Shown one piece after another: positions 61,125 through 64,000 of a stretch of 64,000 bases of DNA. Numbering within the stretch: position 1 is the first letter of the stretch; every line of letters begins with the position of its first letter. The position numbers and the translations under genes are program-made. A model generated the notes under the pieces. That model made no database searches and was not told where the DNA came from. It worked only from the letters and a program-made list of their open reading frames with translations. Source of the stretch: CBDFJH01 sp965198095 (GTDB lineage: Bacteria > Latescibacterota > UBA2968 > GCA-2709665); NCBI GenBank assembly GCA_965198095.1, contig OZ240239.1, positions 3,100,001 through 3,164,000 of the forward strand. The letters are read 5' to 3'.

Positions 61125-61580
61125 CTATCTTCCAAACGTAGTATAGATAACACGGTAAGGTAAAATCAAAGGATCTTTGATCAAGTTTCCTGGTAAACTT
61201 TCCGGCCTGAAAGACCTGCCGCCCATCCAAAAGAGCCATCCCCATACGACGCCGGCCACCTCGATGGCCCGGCGCTCGGTTTTGCCGAGTCGACCCTGAA
61301 GGATTCCGGGCGTTGCTCCCACAGACACGTACTCGCGGATGAAATCGGCGCGGCGTACGCCTTCGATCCATTCGACTGGCAGCAAGTCAAATGGCAGCGC
61401 ACCGGCCTTGCGAGGGGGCTGCACCGGCTCGCGCTTGTCTCCAAAGTCCCGGATGCCGCGACACCTCGGAAACGTCGTGCAGCCCCAGAACTGTCCTCCC
61501 GCGTTTCGGCCCTTCTTCGCCGTGCGAAGCGCCATTGGAGAACCGCACTTGGGACACACGGGCAATTCTGACAGGGTCAT
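61125..61580 (-). CDS. Topoisomerase-type C4 zinc-finger protein, otherwise unknown
   Basis: A 151-residue protein. Residues 9-42 hold a topoisomerase I-like C4 zinc finger (CPKCGSPMALR and GCTTFPRCRG, with GGQFWGC). The remaining 100 residues (WIEGVRRADFIREYV, GVVWGWLFWMGG) match no family I know. GAGGAG lies four bases before the ATG. It follows the DUF4276 gene by 51 bases on the same strand and could be a third part of that cassette, binding DNA. Alternatively it is an unrelated gene read through from the cassette. Confidence 0.65.
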   Translation of the reverse strand: MTLSELPVCPKCGSPMALRTAKKGRNAGGQFWGCTTFPRCRGIRDFGDKREPVQPPRKAGALPFDLLPVEWIEGVRRADFIREYVSVGATPGILQGRLGKTERRAIEVAGVVWGWLFWMGGRSFRPESLPGNLIKDPLILPYRVIYTTFGR

Positions 61581-61631
61581 CGATCTCCTCGTGTCGGTTT
61601 TCGTGCTGAGGCATCAGACAAGGCCGGACGT

Positions 61632-62300
61632 TCAATACCCGGGGACGCCGGTCTTCTCGCCGATCCAATCGATCATGGAACGGAATGTCGGACATTGCGC
61701 CGTTACCTCTCCCATGTCCGCGTTTCTTAAAATGGCATGGCTGTCCCTGATTTCTCGATAGCGTCGCTTGAGGTGCTTGCTGAAAAGTTCCTCAACGATT
61801 CTCTTCGGGGGTTTCTTTTGATTCTGCTCTTCTGGAGGTTGCCGCCAGCCGCGGGGCTTGTTCGACAAATTGAGTCGGGACTGAAGTTGACTCGTCGAGG
61901 CGAGAAGCAGCACTTCCATGTCGTGTTTGAACGCGCTGGCATAAAAACGCGCGATATGACTGTCAACATCAGCCCGTCTGCCTCCCTGCTTTTGCAAATT
62001 CTGTTTTACGAGTCGGGTTTGCACGTCTCGCAGTTCTTCCAAATTCTCGTGCTTGTACTCCGTATTTGCATATTTTCGATTCGGGTAGAGGTCGGGTAGG
62101 CCCACAACGAGGTCGCGTGGGTCGTGTGCCAGCTTCTCGGTCGCTCGTGAGCCAATTTTTCTGAAGTATTTGGGCTTGTTTTCGAGAGGTATTGGTTTAA
62201 TGCCCCAGCCCTCTTTTCTAAGCTGCTGCTTCCAGCCGCTCCACAGTGTGGACAGTGCTTGAACGTCCGATTTCCCTTCCACAAACACCCACACCTTCAT
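61632..62300 (-). CDS. DUF4276 (Toprim-like) protein
   Basis: A 222-residue protein. The start KVWVFVEGKSDVQAL places a conserved glutamate at residue 8, as in Toprim/OLD nuclease-like folds; VVGLPDLYPNRKY near 77 and AFKHDMEVLLLAS near 140 match the DUF4276 pattern (D-LYP and HD-E). Such proteins pair with AAA_21/RecF-like ATPases in predicted anti-phage systems. ATGA overlap with the ATPase gene upstream fixes the start; a longer open frame into that gene is not the real start. Nuclease activity is inferred, not shown. Confidence 0.78.
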   Translation of the reverse strand: MKVWVFVEGKSDVQALSTLWSGWKQQLRKEGWGIKPIPLENKPKYFRKIGSRATEKLAHDPRDLVVGLPDLYPNRKYANTEYKHENLEELRDVQTRLVKQNLQKQGGRRADVDSHIARFYASAFKHDMEVLLLASTSQLQSRLNLSNKPRGWRQPPEEQNQKKPPKRIVEELFSKHLKRRYREIRDSHAILRNADMGEVTAQCPTFRSMIDWIGEKTGVPGY

Positions 62301-63589
62301 GCGCCGGCCTCCAGTTCGCCGGAGCGGTGCAGGTCGCCAAGGGTTTCGCCAGTCACGTTTTCGAGCATTTGCACAAGCGTCGTACGGTTCGAGGGACGAT
62401 GCCACGCGACTCTTGCATCGTCTGCATTCCGCGCCATCACGGCAACATCGGCGATGTCGAAGCAGTTGAGCAGATCCGGGCTGTGTGTCGTCACCAGCAC
62501 CTGGGTGCGCTCCGCCGCTGTCCTGATCATTTCTGCCACAATCGGCAACAGACCGGGATGCAAGCCCAATTCCGGCTCGTCGATCGCTACCAGCCGCGGA
62601 GGCAGTGGATTCAACAGAGCGGTCGCCAGACAAAGGAATCGCAGCATGCCGTCCGAAAGATCCCACAGATTCATGGAGCGAGACATGCCCATCTCGCGCA
62701 CCCCAGCGAGCACTTGCGGCGGCGTTCCAAAGGTCGTATCGCAATGAATCTCCTCAAATGCGGGATAGGCTGCGCGCAGGAAATCGCGCAACTCCTCTGC
62801 TGTTGACCGGAAATCATATCGGGTCAGGATTTCGTGCAACACGGTACCCAGGTTGTCGCCGTTCGAGGATAACGTTGTAACCGGCTTGATATCGGCGGCC
62901 CTGGTGCGAAGCGTGGAAGACCGCGTCACGTCGAAGCCCGGATAGAACGCCATGTTCGCCCATAGAACGCGTACAAAAGAAGGAACGGGAAACTCGTTGA
63001 AAAATCGGATTTGTGAAAGCAGCAGCGCGGCCTCCTGTTGTGCGGATTGCGGCAGACCGGTCTTCGGGGCGGTTTCTGCCGAATCGGACTCGCGGACGAC
63101 ATCAGGTGAAGATTGCGCTTCATCAAAAGATATGAGTTGGTGTTTTTTTCTGTCGAATATGTGCCGCCGGTACGGGGTTGCCTCCAGAAACTTGAGCGGG
63201 TTGCTGTATCCCTGTCTTGGCTGTCGAGTCCTGAGCACCTCGTATTGCGGGTGCATCTGGCCCTGTGCATCGGCCAGGAGAACGACTTCGTACACCAGGG
63301 ACTCTTCGTGTTCCAATTGCAACACATCCCATATGACGGGCTCATGAAAAGTGATATTCCAGGTCAACTGCCTATTCTCGTTACGTGAGGTAAGAAGGGA
63401 CGCTGCCCCATAATGCCAACCAATCGCGGTATTCAGAGAAACATCGCAACACTGGGCAGTCAGTTGCAGACAATCGATCAGCGTACTTTTGCCGACGGCA
63501 TTTGCGCCGATCACCACTGTCAGCGGCGTGAAGTCTGCCTTGAACTCGTCGAGAAGCCGGTAGCCCCCTATCTCAATTTCCGTAATCAT
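62297..63589 (-). CDS. AAA_21/RecF-like ATPase (defence-associated)
   Basis: A 430-residue SMC/RecF-type ATPase. Walker A GANAVGKST is near residue 28 after EIEIGGYRLLDEF; the signature-like LSDGMLRFLCLATALL is near 312, Walker B PPRLVAIDEPELGLHP near 330, and the histidine switch VLVTTHSPDLLNCF near 364. The central part is a helical insertion. It is the first gene of an operon with the DUF4276 gene, a split version of the OLD-type ATPase-Toprim combination. A phage-defence role is known for related pairs and inferred here. Confidence 0.87.
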   Translation of the reverse strand: MITEIEIGGYRLLDEFKADFTPLTVVIGANAVGKSTLIDCLQLTAQCCDVSLNTAIGWHYGAASLLTSRNENRQLTWNITFHEPVIWDVLQLEHEESLVYEVVLLADAQGQMHPQYEVLRTRQPRQGYSNPLKFLEATPYRRHIFDRKKHQLISFDEAQSSPDVVRESDSAETAPKTGLPQSAQQEAALLLSQIRFFNEFPVPSFVRVLWANMAFYPGFDVTRSSTLRTRAADIKPVTTLSSNGDNLGTVLHEILTRYDFRSTAEELRDFLRAAYPAFEEIHCDTTFGTPPQVLAGVREMGMSRSMNLWDLSDGMLRFLCLATALLNPLPPRLVAIDEPELGLHPGLLPIVAEMIRTAAERTQVLVTTHSPDLLNCFDIADVAVMARNADDARVAWHRPSNRTTLVQMLENVTGETLGDLHRSGELEAGA

Positions 63590-63684
63590 GCGATACTACC
63601 TTTCGTTCCAATTGTCCACAGCGTTACTGGGCGCGGTGTCGTTGCGAGATCGCTTTGATCGGCCCGGTGGGAAGGAGGATCGCC

Positions 63685-63879
63685 GTGAAGAAACATACGT
63701 CAGACACACCGTCTTTGTCCATACCTACATGCCTGGGACACCCTGGAATCCGCAACTTCAAGACGTCGAGCGTCCCGAAAAGCGGACGCAACAGAAAGCA
63801 CGTAGACGTATATTCTAACAAGACGAGGCATATATTGGAGCAACATCATCCGTCAAACGACAAGGCTGCTCAATACTGA
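63685..63879 (+). CDS. Small basic protein of unknown function
   Basis: A 64-residue frame with a GTG start six bases after AAGGAGG, one of the best ribosome sites in the window. The protein is rich in His, Lys, Ser and Thr (SGRNRKHVDVYSNKTRHIL near residue 33). I recognise no family. It is divergent from the ATPase gene, and the next frame begins 16 bases after its stop, so the two may form a small operon. The start is supported better than the function. Confidence 0.45.
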   Translation: MKKHTSDTPSLSIPTCLGHPGIRNFKTSSVPKSGRNRKHVDVYSNKTRHILEQHHPSNDKAAQY

Positions 63880-63895
63880 TCTTGAGAGGCCGCCG

Positions 63896-64000
63896 ATGCG
63901 CACGGCGGAGCAGTTGGTACGAGACATCCGCCAAGCGGCTCCGTTGGCCCCGGAACTGAGGGACTTTATCGACGAAAATAGCCTGGAATCAACCCTTTGG
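63896..64000 (+). CDS. N-terminal fragment of an unknown protein
   Basis: An open frame of 35 codons from ATG 63896 to the window edge (MRTAEQLVRDIRQAAPL and on), with GAGAGG eight bases upstream. The amphipathic, acidic-helical start resembles no family I can name. Only the start is visible; it follows the small basic-protein gene closely. Confidence 0.45.
   Translation, partial: MRTAEQLVRDIRQAAPLAPELRDFIDENSLESTLW

Noticed and set aside
61632..62744. Longer 370-codon version of the DUF4276 gene
   Set aside because: The first 148 codons lie inside the ATPase gene and are unlike any protein; the family start is at 62300, overlapping the ATPase stop.
1..64000. CRISPR array or rRNA operon
   Set aside because: No regularly spaced short direct repeats and no rRNA-like sequence were seen anywhere in the window.

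Overview
The window comes from a GC-rich Gram-negative bacterium. It has an outer membrane, shown by a TonB-dependent siderophore-type receptor and a small beta-barrel protein. Three features point to the Bacteroidota/FCB side of the tree. The receptor has a carboxypeptidase-regulatory-like N-terminal domain. There is a PorX-type response regulator with a PglZ output domain beside a sensor kinase. IspG is of the long three-domain form. No rRNA or phylogenetic marker allows a species call. Most genes look vertical and housekeeping; the last 12 kb looks accessory.

Bases 1-6.2 kb hold the end of aroC, an acyl-CoA synthetase, a DUF1232 membrane protein, mutY, an SDR reductase, a dispersed repeat, a possible small membrane protein and the GTPase ychF. 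At 6.6-16.6 kb two molybdenum-hydroxylase loci lie on the minus strand. The first is complete: FAD subunit, [2Fe-2S] subunit, molybdopterin subunit and a ThiS/MoaD-like protein. The second is an orphan molybdopterin subunit. A two-domain methyltransferase, an ABC-2 exporter and a rhodanese lie between them. At 16.8-23.4 kb come an SMP-30 lactonase-like protein and an iron-acquisition locus. That locus has a strong promoter with an overlapping palindrome, a TonB receptor and a PepSY membrane reductase-like protein. Between the last two is a 399-bp duplication around a small unrecognised ORF.

Bases 23.4-39.4 kb hold an ATP-grasp/GerW/DUF2953 operon, a phosphohexomutase overlapping an IlvD/Edd-type dehydratase, a KamA-type radical SAM enzyme, a UPF0182 protein, MurQ, a ClpX-like ATPase without zinc finger, a MITE-like element, RqcH and a haem-oxygenase-fold protein. 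Bases 39.4-51.7 kb hold a minus-strand run (sensor kinase, PorX-like regulator, TsaE, beta-barrel), then rpsU, cvpA, mutS2, ispG, dnaG and a CAU-anticodon tRNA.

Downstream of the tRNA the character changes. A tightly packed six-gene operon (52.1-59.3 kb) joins a CPA2 cation/proton antiporter with CBS domains to a complete partner-switching set: STAS antagonist, receiver-SpoIIE phosphatase and RsbW-like kinase. It also encodes a solute-binding-protein/histidine-kinase pair with no ABC permease. This is the strongest candidate for an under-described system. After repeat and transposase remnants and a Na/Pi symporter-like gene comes a defence-like cassette (61.1-63.6 kb): a RecF/AAA_21 ATPase, a DUF4276 Toprim-like protein and a C4 zinc-finger protein. 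Two small divergent reading frames end the window.
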